64,000 bases of DNA from Takakia lepidozioides. Lineage: Eukaryota > Streptophyta > Takakiopsida > Takakiales > Takakiaceae. The translations under genes and the position numbers were made by a program. Below the pieces are notes generated by a model. It saw only the letters and a program-made list of their open reading frames with translations. It was not told the origin of the DNA and searched no databases. The first letter of the stretch is position 1. The number at the start of each line of letters is the position of its first letter. The stretch lies in NCBI GenBank assembly GCA_030704615.1, contig CM060734.1, positions 12,400,001 to 12,464,000 of the forward strand. The letters run 5' to 3'. Below, one piece after another: positions 10,901 through 22,995 of this stretch.

Positions 10901-13900
10901 CATTTTAGGGACATCAGAACAAAGTCCACAGTCTCTAAAAGCTTTGTGAAGGGGTAAATGTAGGATTTCTGACATCCTTGAATTGTTTCTCTGCAGCGTA
11001 ATATGATCAGAGAGGCAACTTCTTTCCTTCTAGATGTCTTGAAGCCCAACCTACCGGAACAGGGCATGCTTCAGACCAAGGTGAGTTTGGTCCTGCCATC
11101 ATCAGATTGGAGATGGAGAATGAGAGTTGCTGCAGTCTTACTTGATGTTTCCCTCCATTGAGCACTGTTGGTTTGTGTCTGTGTATAGGTTTTGGAGATC
11201 AACCTCGTTACTTTCCCCAACGTTGCAGATGCAATTTTGGCAAATGGGATGTTCAGCTATTATGACCGTCCTCGTGTTGCACAGCTTTGTGAGAAAGCTG
11301 GTCTCTATATGCGGGCACTTCAGGTTTGGGTTCTGCCTTACTTCATCAGGGGGAGCATTCAGTGTAGTGCCCAGAATTTCTGCTAGCTTCCGATCATGGC
11401 AGAGTTAAGGATAGCACGTAGTACTTTCTGCACCTTTTGTTGTGCCTATTAGAATCCTCAAACTCAATGATGAGAGGCCAGTTGTGGGGTGTTGTGATTT
11501 TTAACAGGGACATGAGAATAGTGACTGTTACTGTTTTCAAGTGGTGATTGACATAAAATATTTCCTGTTGGTGTTGGTGCAGCACTATACAGAGCTTAAT
11601 GACATAAAGCGCGTTGTCATTAATACACATGCAATCGAGCCTCAGGTATGGAATGTGGCAGACCTTGTCCTGTCCTCACGCTCTCATTCTTGAATTTCTG
11701 ATGGAGAGATCAAAGTCTCTATGACTCTGCTTGCTGTTCTTATCTATCAAGCATGCCCACTTTGCCCTTGGCAAAAGTAGGTCACTGTTAAGATGATGTT
11801 AATTTGTCTTGTTCTCTTTGATTGACCCTCTTAAGTCATTAGATGCTTTCTTTCTGGATTCGTTCCTTTTGGTATTGTCTGTTCCCTTCTGACATTTTGT
11901 CCTGGTGCCTTGTTTTCATCTCATGTAATCTTTCAAATGTGAGTTCAAAGTTTACTAGGCTCCCACTTTGATGTATATCTTATATGGATGCGTCATTTTC
12001 TTTCAGGCCTTGGTGGAGTTTTTCGGAACACTGTCAAAGGAATGGGCATTGGATTGCATGAAGGAGCTTCTTCTGGTCAACATGCGAGGAAACTTGCAGA
12101 TCATTGTTCAGGTGTGAGACCGCTAGGGATTTTGTGCACCACCTCTGTGACATGAAAGACAATAATTTCTTCTGGGAGAGGAATGCAGATTGTATATCTT
12201 ACCTGTCCTCAACAGGCTTGCTGTGATCATTATATTTTCTGTGTGGCTTTAAATATCTGGAGTCCAGTGCTTGTCAATTTATCATGGCATATCACTAACC
12301 CTGGGTTTAACTTGGAGCTCAGCAAACGTGGAAGAGTTGAATCTCGCCGTTCACCCAAGGAAGGCTGGGTAAGAAAGAAGCCTATAGTTGCACTGAGGAT
12401 GCCGAATTGAAAGGCACAACCTGGCTTACTGACAGGTTTGTATCTCCTTTAACTTTGCCTCTGAATTTAACCATGGTTATTTTGCATTTGCAGGTGGCGA
12501 AGGAGTACTCAGAGCAGCTGGGTGTGGATGCATGCGTGAAGCTGTTCGAACACTTTAAGTCCTATGAGGGACTTTACTTCTTCCTCGGTGCATACTTAAG
12601 TTCTAGGTGAGTATTGTCGACATTCTCATTCAAGATAGCTTAGTTTTATCTAAACAAGGAGGTTGCTTTCCTTGCTTAGAAAAGTTGTGGGGTACCAAGG
12701 ACAATTGTGACGTTGTTGGGATTAGACACAAATTCTGATCATCTGAATTTATCGTGCTCTTTGCATAGGATCTTAGGACTTGAATCTTATGTATCCTTGT
12801 TACCGGTCTGCAGTGAGGACCCTGAAATCCACTTCAAGTATATTGAAGCTGCTGCCAAGACTGGTCAAATCAAGGAAGTGGAGCGTGTTACAAGAGAGTC
12901 TAATTTCTACCCTGCAGAAAGAGCTAAGAATTTTCTGATGGAGTCAAAGCTGCCAGATGCGCGTCCCCTGATCAATGTTTGTGACCGTCATGGATTTGTG
13001 CCTGATCTCACACATTACCTCTATGCGAACAATATGCTCCGGTATATCGAAGGTTATGTTCAGAAGGTAAAACTAGCACTGTGCTGCTACGGATTTGCGG
13101 GGGGTTGGGACACATGGATAATAATAAATTCAATCAGCGCTACTTTGTGTCAACAATAGTCACTACCCTTCTGGTCAATAGTTTGTGTGTGATCTTTTGC
13201 AGCGATGCCCACTACACCCTACTGTGGGCACAAGATGCTAAGAAGGGCCATCAATAGTAAAAGACAAGTATCAGAGAGGATGGGTCCATCCCAATTTGGT
13301 CCAACAATTTTTGGCATACTTGTGATCTAGGGTCAGGTTTGTCCAACTTGGAGGTGAGTGTGACAAATGCTCATGCCTCCCTATAGTGTCTTTTAGCCTC
13401 CACCATGGTGTCTGTTAGGGGAAAGGGTTGATGCCGACCTCATGGGTAGGACATCAAACTGAACTGAGACGGAGCTTTCACAGGTTAGCATAATTTGGAA
13501 GGAGAAGGTGGTTGATGAATTGCTCTTTGAAGCCCTCATCGCTATCGTAGTCACATGAGACAGTGGGATGCTTATGTGGGCACATTGACTAAAGGATACA
13601 CTGGTTCTGATAAAATTGTTCACTGTGCAGGTCAATCCAAGTAACGCACCTCTGGTTGTTGGCCAACTGCTGGATGATGATTGTCCTGAAGACTTCATCA
13701 AGGGTCTCATTTTGTCTGTACGATCTCTACTGCCAGTAGAGCCACTTGTGGAGGAGTGCGAGAAGAGGTGATTGCCTTTTTTGACTCCATGCTTCTGTAA
13801 AAAGGAAATGAATACTTCTTGCATGGTTCCTCACTTTAATTGGTAGATGTGCCCCTCACAAAAGCTGTATCTGCATCACACAGTGAACTCCTCCTTGAGC

Positions 13901-16900
13901 ATGTTCATGGTCAAGTTCTAGAACTTTGTTTCTGTGTTTTTTGCACTTACCGTTTATCCCATGGTTTGATGAGGTGTTTCTGTTCATTTCAGGAACCGGC
14001 TGAGGCTGCTGACCCAATTCTTGGAGCATCTAGTGAGTGAGGGAAGTCAAGATGTGCATGTGCACAATGCTTTGGGTAAGATAATTATTGACACCAACAA
14101 CAACCCCGAGCACTTCCTCACCACCAACCCATATTATGATTCTCGCGTGGTGGGCAAGTACTGTGAGAAGCGTGACCCAACCCTTGCGGTTGTGGCCTAC
14201 CGACGTGGCCAATGCGATGATGAGCTTGTCAATGTCACCAACAAGAACTCTCTCTTCAAGCTTCAGGCTAGGTGAGCATATGATTCCCGTCTTTGTAGCG
14301 GTGGTCCTATCGAAGATGGAAGTACCAGAAACTTTAATCTTGTAAGCATGTATTGGATAACAGACGCCAATAACCAGTTGAGAAACATTGGGTCAGACCA
14401 AGTGTTCTGTTTGATTAGTCATACCAGGGACTTGAATCTAAGCTGCATAGTGTTGACTGGAAAAGCTGATCACATGTACTGGTGTTCTTGAAGGTATGTG
14501 GTGGAACGCATGGAACCGGATCTGTGGTTGAAGGTTCTCAATCCAGAGAATCCCTTCAGGCGGCAGCTTATTGATCAAGTTGTGTCCACGGCACTGCCAG
14601 AGAGCAAGAGTCCAGAACAGGTCTCTGCCACTGTGAAGGCTTTCATGACTGCTGATTTACCCCATGAGTTGATAGAGTTACTTGAGAAAATTGTTCTCCA
14701 AAATTCCGCCTTCAGTGGCAACCCCAACCTTCAAAACTTGCTTATTCTTACAGCTATCAAGGCTGACAAATCGCGGGTCATGGATTACATCAACCGGCTG
14801 GATAACTTTGATGGTCCAGCAGTGGGTGAAATAGCTGTCGGGGCAGAGCTGTATGAGGAGGCTTTTGCTATCTTCAAGAAGTTCAACCTCAACGTGCAGG
14901 CAGTCAATGTGCTTTTGGATAACATTCGCAGCATTGAACGAGCTGTAGAGTTCGCAGGTCGCATAGAAGAGGATGAAGTGTGGAGCCAGGTGGGAAAAGC
15001 ACAGTTAAGGGAGGGGCTCGTCAGTGATGCCATTGAGTCCTTCATTCGTGCAAATGATGCCACTCAGTTTAATGAGGTGATCAATGAAGCTCAGAAGGTC
15101 AGGGCCTTTGAGGATCTGGTCAAGTACTTGCTGATGGTGCGCAAGAAGGTGAAGGAGCCCAAGGTGGACTCTGAGTTGATCTATGCCTATGCCAAGATTG
15201 ATCGACTGGGAGAGATTGAGGAGTTCATTGTCCAGCCCAATGTTGCCAACTTGCAGAACGTTGGGGACCGTCTCTTTGATGAAGCACTCTATGAGGCTGC
15301 CAAGATCATCTTCACTCACATTTCCAACTGGAGCCGCCTTGCAAGTACACTTGTGAAGCTGCGCCAATTCCAAGCAGCGGTGGATGCTGCCCGGAAGGCC
15401 AATAGCTCCAAGACGTGGAAGGAAGTATGCTTTGCCTGTGTTGATGCAGAGGAGTTCCGGCTGGCTCAAATTTGCGGTCTCAATGTCATTGTCCAGGTAT
15501 GTATTGAAGTTGTAGTGTCTGCTAAATATTGTGCAGCAATGTGGCCTTATGTTGTTTGTTTCAGTCTTGATGGAAGCTCTCAACTCTCAGGTCATGTAAC
15601 AACTCTGGTTTGTACAAATTCTTCCTCTGAGAATCAGTACAGGCTACCTGAACTGTTAATGTTGCAAAAGTGTTCGAGAAAATTAAGGGAATTTGTTGTT
15701 GCAATGTGGGTCCAGGTCGACGATTTGGAAGAGGTGAGCGACTACTACCAGAACAAGGGTCGCTTTGATGAGCTTATTACATTGATGGAGAGTGGACTAG
15801 GCCTGGAGCGCGCCCACATGGGTATTTTCACAGAGCTTGGAACTCTGTATGCTAAGTACCGGCCAGACAAGCTGATGGAGCACCTCAAACTCTTTTCCAC
15901 GCGCATTAACATCCCAAAGCTCATCCGTGTGTGCGACGAGCAACAGCACTGGAAGGAGCTTACGTACCTGTACATCCAATACGATGAATATGACAATGCA
16001 GCTGCGACCATAATGAGTCATTCCCCAGAGGCCTGGGACCACATGCAGTTTAAGGATGTGTCTGTCAAGGTGGCAAATGTGGAGCTTTACTATAAGGCCG
16101 TACATTTCTATCTACAGGAGCATCCGGATCTCATCAACGATCTATTGAATGTCTTAGCTGCACGTGTGGACCATACCCGCGTGGTGGATATCATGCGCAA
16201 GGTGTGCTCTCTTTGGCTGCTGCTTGTTACTTGATGTCTTTGCCTTATCTAGGTGTCCTGACCATCTTTGCACCCTGTAATTCACTAATTATAGTCTAGT
16301 GTGCCCTTTCACTCAAGAACACTCATGGTTCAGTCTGCTCCAATGCTTATGGTTGGTTTTAAAAAACATTGTGCAGGCTGGACATTTGCCGCTTGTGAAG
16401 CCATATATGGTGGCAGTTCAGAGCAGCAACATGGCCGCTGTGAATGAGGCTCTAAATGAGCTTTATATTGAGGAGGAGGATTATGACCGACTCAGGGAGT
16501 CGATTGACATGTATGATAACTTTGATCAGATATCTTTGGCACAAAGGGTAAGGTTATCTTTCTTGCTATTATATTTGTTCTTTTCGCTGGATATTCTAAG
16601 GTTGATAGGATTTCATCCATATTTTTTACCAATAGAGAATTTTTATTAAACAGGGAAAGAGGCCCTGGAAAGTTCCTTTTAACTCCTTCAGGAAAACCAC
16701 CGGAAAAATAAAGATTTACACACCTGGAAAGGGCAAGGTCAACAAACAGGATGAGTAGCTTTAGACCAAAGGCCAGGCCGAGGATGACCCAAAGTTTGTC
16801 AAGGATTGATCCTGGGCCCTTTAAAGGGGGCCACACATTTGTTGCTTTGTGAGGTTCAGAAATAGTTATGCTCAAACTTGAGATGAGGCTTGCTTGTGTT

Positions 16901-18356
16901 GGCTCTTAATGGATCAAAAGAAGAAAACATTTAACTCGGCCTTCACGCTTTTCAGGTCTAACCCCTTCCCACTTGTTAATGACAGGTTGAGAAGCATGAG
17001 CTTCTGGAAATGCGACGGATTGCAGCTTACATTTACAAGAAGGCTGGAAGGTGGCGCCAATCTGTTGCACTCTCTAAGAAAGATAACTTGTACAAGGATG
17101 CCATGGAGACGACGTCCCAATCCGGGGACCGTGAACTTGCGGAAGAGTTACTTACATTCTTTGTGGATCAGGTATTAAAATGTTCTGATCTAAAATTAAC
17201 CCTCAGTGTTGTTTTCAAGATCACCCTCACTTGTTGGGCTTGTGGGCTTCCCGAAAGATTTGTCACTTGTGTCTGAAGAAGGCATTCACGTAGTGTATAG
17301 AAATTGTGACCTATTTTTTTGAGAGTATCTTTCTGTAGGGTGGGATAACACCATGTTTACTGGGATGATTTTTTATTTTGGTTGCGCAGGGCAAGAAGGA
17401 GTGCTTTGCAGCATGCTTGTACACCTGTTATGACCTCATTCGTGCTGATGTGGCTTTGGAGCTGGCCTGGATGAACAACATTATGGACTTTGCCTTCCCC
17501 TACTTGCTACAGGTATGTTGCATGTGTATTCTGGGCTACAGTAGTGTTGCTTGTTATGTGCGCCCATAACCACCAACATTGGCACTTCGTTCTCTTTACA
17601 ATTTCCTTTGAAGAGGAGAGCCAAAGACAAACCTGCCAGCAAACTCACAATCAACACAACCCACAGCATCGCAACAACAATCAATCAGCAAAGGAAAAAT
17701 CACCTTGTGTTGATTTCACTCATGTCTTTGCGATGCTGTATAGTACCTTGTTTTAAGTTAGCTGGCACAGTTGTCTGTGTCATCCATTTGTCACGGCCTA
17801 TCTGGTCCATATCAACGTAACAAGATATTTTGCATGACTGTTTGTCAGTTCTTGCGGGAGTACTCAACAAAGGTGGATGACTTGGTCAAGGACAAGCAGG
17901 AAGCACTCCTAGTGATGAAGTCCAAAGAAATGGAAGAGAAGGATCTAGTCGCACAATCGGTACAATCTGTTACTTCAATTGTGCCTCCCAGTGTTTTCAT
18001 GGATAGAAGAAATCACATGCTGTTCCATTTGAAATCTTCATGATATGCATTGATAATCAGCTGCACCTGTCTTTTTATTTGTTTGGAGGAAGTTTCCTAC
18101 AGGAATATGGCTTGCTTCCTCACAGTTTTTGGTTTATAATGCTTACAATGAATGGATGTGGGGTCACTGTGAAAGGCTTATGGCTCTCAGTCAGTCTGAA
18201 GACCATGTGTATTGTATGCAGAATATGTACGCACAGCTTTTGCCGTTAGCTCTACCTGCTCCCCCCATGCCTGGGATCGGTGGGGCCTATGATGGCGGTA
18301 TGCCAGCATATGGGGGTATGCCAGCCTATGGCATGCCACCTGTTGGAGGCTACTAA
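4980..18356 (+). CDS. CHC: Clathrin heavy chain, 30 exons
   Basis: This gene encodes the clathrin heavy chain, whose trimers (with light chains) form the triskelion coat of endocytic and trans-Golgi vesicles. Exons are 4980-5024, 5350-5554, 5843-5931, 6123-6201, 6342-6469, 6742-6840, 7149-7257 (or 6989-7097), 7763-7842, 8086-8313, 8579-8644, 8888-9004, 9427-9624, 10120-10236, 10447-10506, 10632-10718, 10997-11080, 11189-11323, 11583-11645, 12007-12111, 12494-12606, 12814-13066, 13631-13767, 13993-14271, 14494-15496, 15716-16201, 16377-16547, 16986-17171, 17390-17512, 17849-17959 and 18222-18356. They total 5091 nt, or 1696 residues plus stop, close to the roughly 1700 of land-plant CHC, and the frame stays open with GT-AG borders. 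Residues 1 to about 350 (exons 1-9) are the seven-bladed terminal propeller; the rest is the clathrin-repeat leg, the trimerisation hub (exons 27-29) and a Gly/Met/Tyr-rich tail ending GGY. The start [14 protein letters not shown] matches plant CHC N-termini. Confidence 0.96.
6989..7097 (+). other. CHC: CHC alternative exon 7a
   Basis: A second copy of exon 7 lies between exons 6 and 7b. It is exactly 109 nt, bordered by CCTGCAG and by GTCTGT, and reads from [13 protein letters not shown] to [10 protein letters not shown]. It has the same length and the same entry and exit phases (0 in, 1 out) as exon 7b. By my count 24 of 36 complete codons encode the same residue, while third positions differ widely. 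Using both copies would add 218 nt and shift the frame, so a messenger must use one or the other. Its VP start and its ISF block are nearer to land-plant CHC than those of 7b. Confidence 0.85.
7149..7257 (+). other. CHC: CHC alternative exon 7b
   Basis: The downstream exon 7 copy is also 109 nt. It is preceded by GATCCCAG and followed by GTTGGT, and reads [13 protein letters not shown] to [10 protein letters not shown]. It is separated from 7a by a 51-nt intron (7098-7148), which is very short for spliceosomal removal; steric exclusion of 7a-7b splicing is therefore plausible. It encodes about residues 216-252, in the middle of the N-terminal propeller, where adaptor-binding grooves lie in other clathrins. 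Which copy is used, and when, cannot be told from the sequence. Confidence 0.85.
15497..15715 (+). other. CHC: CHC intron 24: stop-free and a multiple of three
   Basis: This intron has standard ends (GTATGT and GTCCAG) but is 219 nt long, contains no in-frame stop and lies in phase 0 between exons 24 and 25. If retained it would insert 73 residues and keep the rest of the protein in frame. The inserted residues do not resemble clathrin and interrupt the conserved [12 protein letters not shown] junction, so removal is the default expectation. Confidence 0.7.
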
Positions 18357-19030
18357 GAGGGCTCTGTCCCAATGTGACATGACGTACATGTGGTTATGCC
18401 TCGTGCTGTATATGCAAGTATTGGAACGTTTGAGATGGCCTTGGTGGATCACAGCTGGAGCATACTGGTCCCAGGATTTTTTTTGTATGGTGGAATTAGT
18501 GCTAGATTAGTGTTGCAACAGCATGTTCTTTGAGTAGGTGGGGGGGGGAGGTGGGTAGTATTGATGGTATAAGATGGGCCCTGTGGGTCGCCATTTGTTT
18601 GTTGGGTTATCATGCCACGTGATTACAGGTAGGGTGGTTGGGGCTTTTGTGGAAAGTAAGCTTGCATGGCATTGATAGATCGTAGGTAGGAGCGTTCATA
18701 TCCGTGCTATTGCAACCATAGAGAGGGAGAGCTGCAGCAGCCTTCTCTTTATGTAAAGAGATCATTGTCATGGCTATGGTTCTTTTGCCAGTCGTGTGCA
18801 CATGTGGTAGTTGATGGGATAGATGTTTTTGCACCAAGAATCACCAACAGAATGTATATATCAAAGATACCAAGATTCCCCCAACCGAGATGGAGTGCGA
18901 AGAACGAGGGTGACGCCAACAGAGATGCTGTCACACCCAAGACAACATTATGTATACATTAGTAGGTTACTATTGTACCCTACTTGGGTGCCCTTGTCAG
19001 AAAATGGAAGACTAGGAATAATGTAAGAAC
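18357..19030 (+). other. Clathrin 3' UTR and downstream flank
   Basis: No coding feature is visible after the clathrin stop codon. A G-run (18539-18548) and mixed-composition sequence fill this stretch. The 3' end of the transcript probably lies here, but no AATAAA stands out and I cannot place the cleavage site. Confidence 0.4.
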
Positions 19031-19899
19031 TTAATGGATGCATGCGATTTGACGGTACTTTTGCCGGATTCCGGCAGACTGGGCTCCTCCGGCGGGGTCC
19101 CTGTCAAATCCACCCCACCCCCTTGTGAAGACTCATTTCGTGCTCAAGAGAGTATGCACCTTTCCTCTTGAATGAGCAACTTAAGCAAAGGGGGTAAACA
19201 AGGAAGAGTGGGCTACACTGCACGAGGAGAATCAACGCGTTAGAACTGAGACACTTTGACATGCACAGAAGCTCGAGCACCTTCATACACTCCCAAATAC
19301 ACGCGCACACAAAGACCCCTCACCCAAGGTCAGGAGGGGGCTTGTACACAAACCCTAAAGAGCTCACGGCCTGCCGCGTGGCGAGGCGCTAGACGCCAGC
19401 CACGCGGCGTCTTTTCTACACACACTATCCTGCAAACAGTCCAGATCGAGCCAGCGGCTAAACTAACCCTAACCAAACTATGATTGTAACATAAACTAAT
19501 GGTACAATCGCCGAGAAAATATGAGGATGGATGAGATATAACTAATGGATGAAATAGGTAACTTAGGGCATAGGAGAGAATGGGGCTTCACATCTTTGAA
19601 GACTATCCCCCGGGAAAAACCTGAGCTCCGTGAGGTAAAATAATGAAAATGAAGTGTTTAATGTTTGTTAAAATCGCCCTCCACTGCTGGGTGAAAAACC
19701 TACCAAGGGAAAACCTAGCACCTGCAAGTTGGGCCGAGGGCAAAACCCTTCGATAGGAAAACCGTGCATGGTGATTTATCTGAAGTCCAAAAAATATCTA
19801 AGGACTAAAATATCAAAGCCGCAGCCTAAGACTAAGCCGAAGAAGATCCAGAAATCACCCCACCGTTCGTCCTTCCACGTTGATGCATGTGAGAACAAA
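19031..19899. other. Intergenic; one strong palindrome, otherwise no gene
   Basis: No protein or RNA gene is recognised. A 10-bp inverted repeat GCCGCGTGGC / GCCACGCGGC (19373-19382 and 19399-19408) forms a GC-rich hairpin. Sequence from about 19500 onward may be the 3' non-coding end of the minus-strand gypsy fragment that follows. Confidence 0.4.
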
Positions 19900-20390
19900 A
19901 ACCAATTCAGAATGCACTAGATCAGTGAGAGAAACAGGTTCATCATGCGCTTGAACAATAGGCCCCTGGGGAAGAAGGAGAGCACGTTGCCCACGTAAAA
20001 TTTGATAAACAAGTATGGACCGTCGATCTTGAGCTTGGACTTGCGTGCATGCTTACCACGCTGCAATCTAAGGCACACGGTCTGTCCCACTTGAAACATA
20101 TTAGAATACTTGACATGTTTGTTAAAATTCATGGATGGACACCACGTGTCGAGCATGAACTTCCTCAATGAAGGTATCTAGATTAACCAGATCAGAAACA
20201 GTGGAGATAAGCGGGGAAGAATGCAAAGGAGAACAGATTTGCGACCATACAGTAATTCAAAACGAGTCTTCTTAGTGCTAGCATGACGGCGGTGCGATAA
20301 GCAAAGAAAATGTTTGCACTGCATATAAGAGGTAGACAATGGGTTTAGCGAAGGAATCAAGATGATCTTTATAACAATGGACAAGAGTAC
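19900..20390 (-). pseudogene. Gypsy integrase C-terminal fragment
   Basis: On the minus strand two open stretches read in series. One has TRFELLYGRKS (20178-20384); the next has VKYSNMFQVGQTVCLRLQRG and SKLKIDGPYL (19917-20168). FELLYGR followed by a VGDTVxLR-like and a KLxxxGPY-like block is the normal end of a Ty3/gypsy integrase. A frame change lies between the two pieces. There is no chromodomain on this copy, and the sequence differs from both other gypsy elements in the window, so it is a separate family. Confidence 0.7.
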
Positions 20391-20760
20391 AAGATACTGG
20401 AAGTTGACTTGGATACTGGAATGCTGGAAACTGGACTAGAGTACTGGGACTGGAAACAAGAGTAGCTTGAACTTGTGTTGGCGAGACTGAAGAGTGTCCA
20501 ATCTCACCTCCTATATATACTGGCTACTAAGAAGTCTCCTAAGAAGCTTCCCCTATGGAGGTTTCTTGATGGAGAAGTTTCCAAGAGTAAACAAAGGTTT
20601 CTTGATGGAGAAGCTTCTTTAAACTAAGGAGGTATCTTGATGGAGAAGTTTCATCCAAAGGAAGCTTCCTGAGCAGTTTCCCAAGTTACTCTTGGTAATT
20701 TGGTAAACTCCCGGTAACATGATAACTTGATAACTTCTGGTATTTATTCTTGGTAAGTTC
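20391..20760. repeat. Short tandem-repeat stretch
   Basis: About three imperfect copies of a roughly 33-nt unit with core AGGTTTCTTGATGGAGAAG lie at 20565-20670. Just upstream (20390-20460) TACTGGA-type words recur several times. The area may be LTR-like sequence of the neighbouring gypsy fragments, but no LTR ends could be set. Confidence 0.45.
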
Positions 20761-20842
20761 CTCTGGGCTATATCAGTGACATCACCTCCTCCTCTAGCAC
20801 CAAGTTCCTCAAGGAGCGGTAAAATCTTGGACTTGCTTAGAG

Positions 20843-21327
20843 TTGGAGAAAATCCAAAATCCGGCGAATGGTACTTGCCAAGTATTCGGCGAAGATCGTG
20901 TGTGGCTTCTTCAACGGGACATACAAACTTTGCGACCATCAAAGAAGTTGGATTATCAACGCCTGGGACCATTCAAAATTATTCGACAAATAAATCCGGT
21001 CAGTTTTCGGCTTGAACTCCCACGAAGTATGCGCATCCATCCAGTCTTTCATGTTTCATTATTGGAGTTGTATCATCCATCAAATATTCCAGGGAGAGTC
21101 TCCGTACCACCTCCACCAATCGAAGTCAATCAGAAAATTGAGTATGAAGTCGACGAAGTCCTAGACTCTCGCATCAAGTATAAACGTCTTGAGTATTTCG
21201 TACATTGAAAAGGCTACGACATCAGCGAACGAACGTGGGAACCTTCATCCAACCTCGCCAATGCATCTGACAAAGTCCAAGAGTTTCATCAACGATATTC
21301 AGCTAAGCCCCGAGCTACACATCAATA
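20843..21327 (+). pseudogene. Gypsy integrase end with chromodomain
   Basis: The frame reads [30 protein letters not shown] and [15 protein letters not shown], the standard integrase C-terminal blocks, followed by a chromodomain: [16 protein letters not shown], then KGY, ERTWEP and a FHQRY end. A TGA at 21206-21208 replaces the conserved tryptophan of the W-K-G-Y core, so the chromodomain is interrupted. A second stop follows at about 21327. The upstream integrase core, RT and Gag are absent, so this is a 3'-end relic of a chromovirus-type element, distinct from the PHD-bearing family at 51276-63284. Confidence 0.85.
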
Positions 21328-21937
21328 AGACATCACAACGATGATGTCAGCCAAGTTAGCTTCAAGGTGAAGACTCCACATTCAATGTACCTGATACACG
21401 CTAAGGAGGGAGGAGCACCACACATCAGTATATATAGCTACACTTCCAGCACTCTTGCATTTTGTATTGGCAACATGGAGTCACATGAACCAGATACATT
21501 GGAGCTGTCGCTTACCCAACTACCAGATCAGCCGTTCCGACTCTCATGACTTTCAACATCACGCCGACGCTCTCGAGACGATGGGCCACCAATGTGACGC
21601 GTATTTCCTCGTCTGAACCCCGTACGACGGTAAGTGGAGCCTACTCGAAGTCTGATAATTCTGTTGGAGGTTGAGGCTTTGGACCCAGAGGGCAACGAAA
21701 TCATGTTTGAAGACAGCTTCGAAAATCAGAATGCTCAAATCACTGCGTGGTCCCAAGTTCAAGGTGTTTGACACTATCGATGGTTGCAGGAACCTATAAA
21801 TCATTTGAGTCAATGCAGGAATGACTACCTGGTTATGGCTTTGCTCTTTATAGCACCATAAAAAATACCCAATTCTGATATGTTGCTGGTAGATGTTTTG
21901 TCTGAATACCAGGTGGTAAACCCCTGCCAAATACCTG
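21328..21937. other. No gene seen; possible LTR of chromodomain gypsy
   Basis: No supported coding feature. TATATATAG at about 21430 and the position directly after the gypsy stop suggest LTR sequence, but no second copy is present in the window to test this. Confidence 0.3.
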
Positions 21938-22420
21938 CCCCCTTTGGTTTTGTACACATGTTTTACCCAAAACAAGGGGTGGGTAAACACTAAAAGTCTG
22001 ATATAAGATTCTTTCCTGATTGTTACTTTATGACCTTGGGAATTGAGGGTTCTTTCACTGGCCTCTTCTTCCGGTCACCAGAGCTTATATATAAACTAAA
22101 AGGTAAAACTTTACATTTTGATGTATGTGTTGATGTACCTTCGTCTGTGTCACAACTTGCCAACTTGGAACATGCCAATGGCAGAAAAATTCATTGCCTA
22201 AACCTACCCCCATTGGTTTTGTACACATGTGGTACCCAAAAATATGGGCTAGGTAAACACTAAAGGGTTGATAAAAGTTTATTTCCTGTTTGTTGCTTCA
22301 TGAATTTCGGAGTTAAGGTCCCTTCATTGGCCTCATCTTTCCATTATCAGAGCTTATGTGTAGCTAAAAGGTAAAACTCTACATTCTGATGTAATTGTAG
22401 ATGTACCTTTGCTTGTCACG
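21938..22420. repeat. Two imperfect tandem copies of a ~269-bp unit
   Basis: The 17-mer TTGGTTTTGTACACATG occurs at 21944-21960 and 22213-22229, an offset of 269. Similar sequence follows both copies: GGTAAACACTAAA, then a TTTCCTG-TTTGTT-type block, a TTCA(C)TGGCCTC block and CAGAGCTTAT. No open frame is conserved between the copies. The origin is unknown. Confidence 0.6.
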
Positions 22421-22798
22421 GTTTGTTTTGTTTGTTGACCTTCGAGAGTTGAGATTGTAGGCATGTTTATTTCTATGGTTCCTTTGTAACCAGAAGTAAA
22501 AGCTACAAAGAAGAGGGATGTCATTTATGTGATGGGGTCTGGTATGCACTCATACCACACTCACTCCATAAGGAGCTGCCATACCAGGGGATGGTTGGTG
22601 GGTTCCATCTCTCTCCCTCTCTCTCCCTCCCTCCATGGATCTGGCTGGTTCTCTTAAAACTTGATAGTTTAAGACCAATGGTATGTTACCTAACCCCTAA
22701 TTAACCTTCTTGGAATTTGGTTAATTTCGGTTATTTACATTACCCGGATTTTTGGTATAAGGTCAGGATCCTAATGGAGCCATCCTATTATTTAATTT
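22421..22798. other. No gene seen
   Basis: Non-coding sequence with a CT-rich run at about 22605-22635. Nothing recognised. Confidence 0.4.
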
Positions 22799-22995
22799 TT
22801 TCATCCATAAATGGATGTCATCCTCAGAGGATGACACGGATGAAAAAATTGATAGACAATTTCATCCAACGCGGATGAAATCGCGATAGATTTCATCCTG
22901 CGCGGTAGAGTTCATCCCGTGTGATGGATTTTCATCCCGAATGGATGAAATCGTGAGAAATCACGTGGATGAAATCGCAGGAAATCGCGCTTCAT
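22799..22995. repeat. Cluster of TTCATCC / GGATGAA inverted words
   Basis: By eye there are five TTCATCC and four GGATGAA words within about 190 bp, often facing each other to make short hairpins, with GAAATCGC-type spacers repeating between them. A second, smaller cluster of the same words is at 36350-36446. No coding potential is apparent. Confidence 0.6.
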
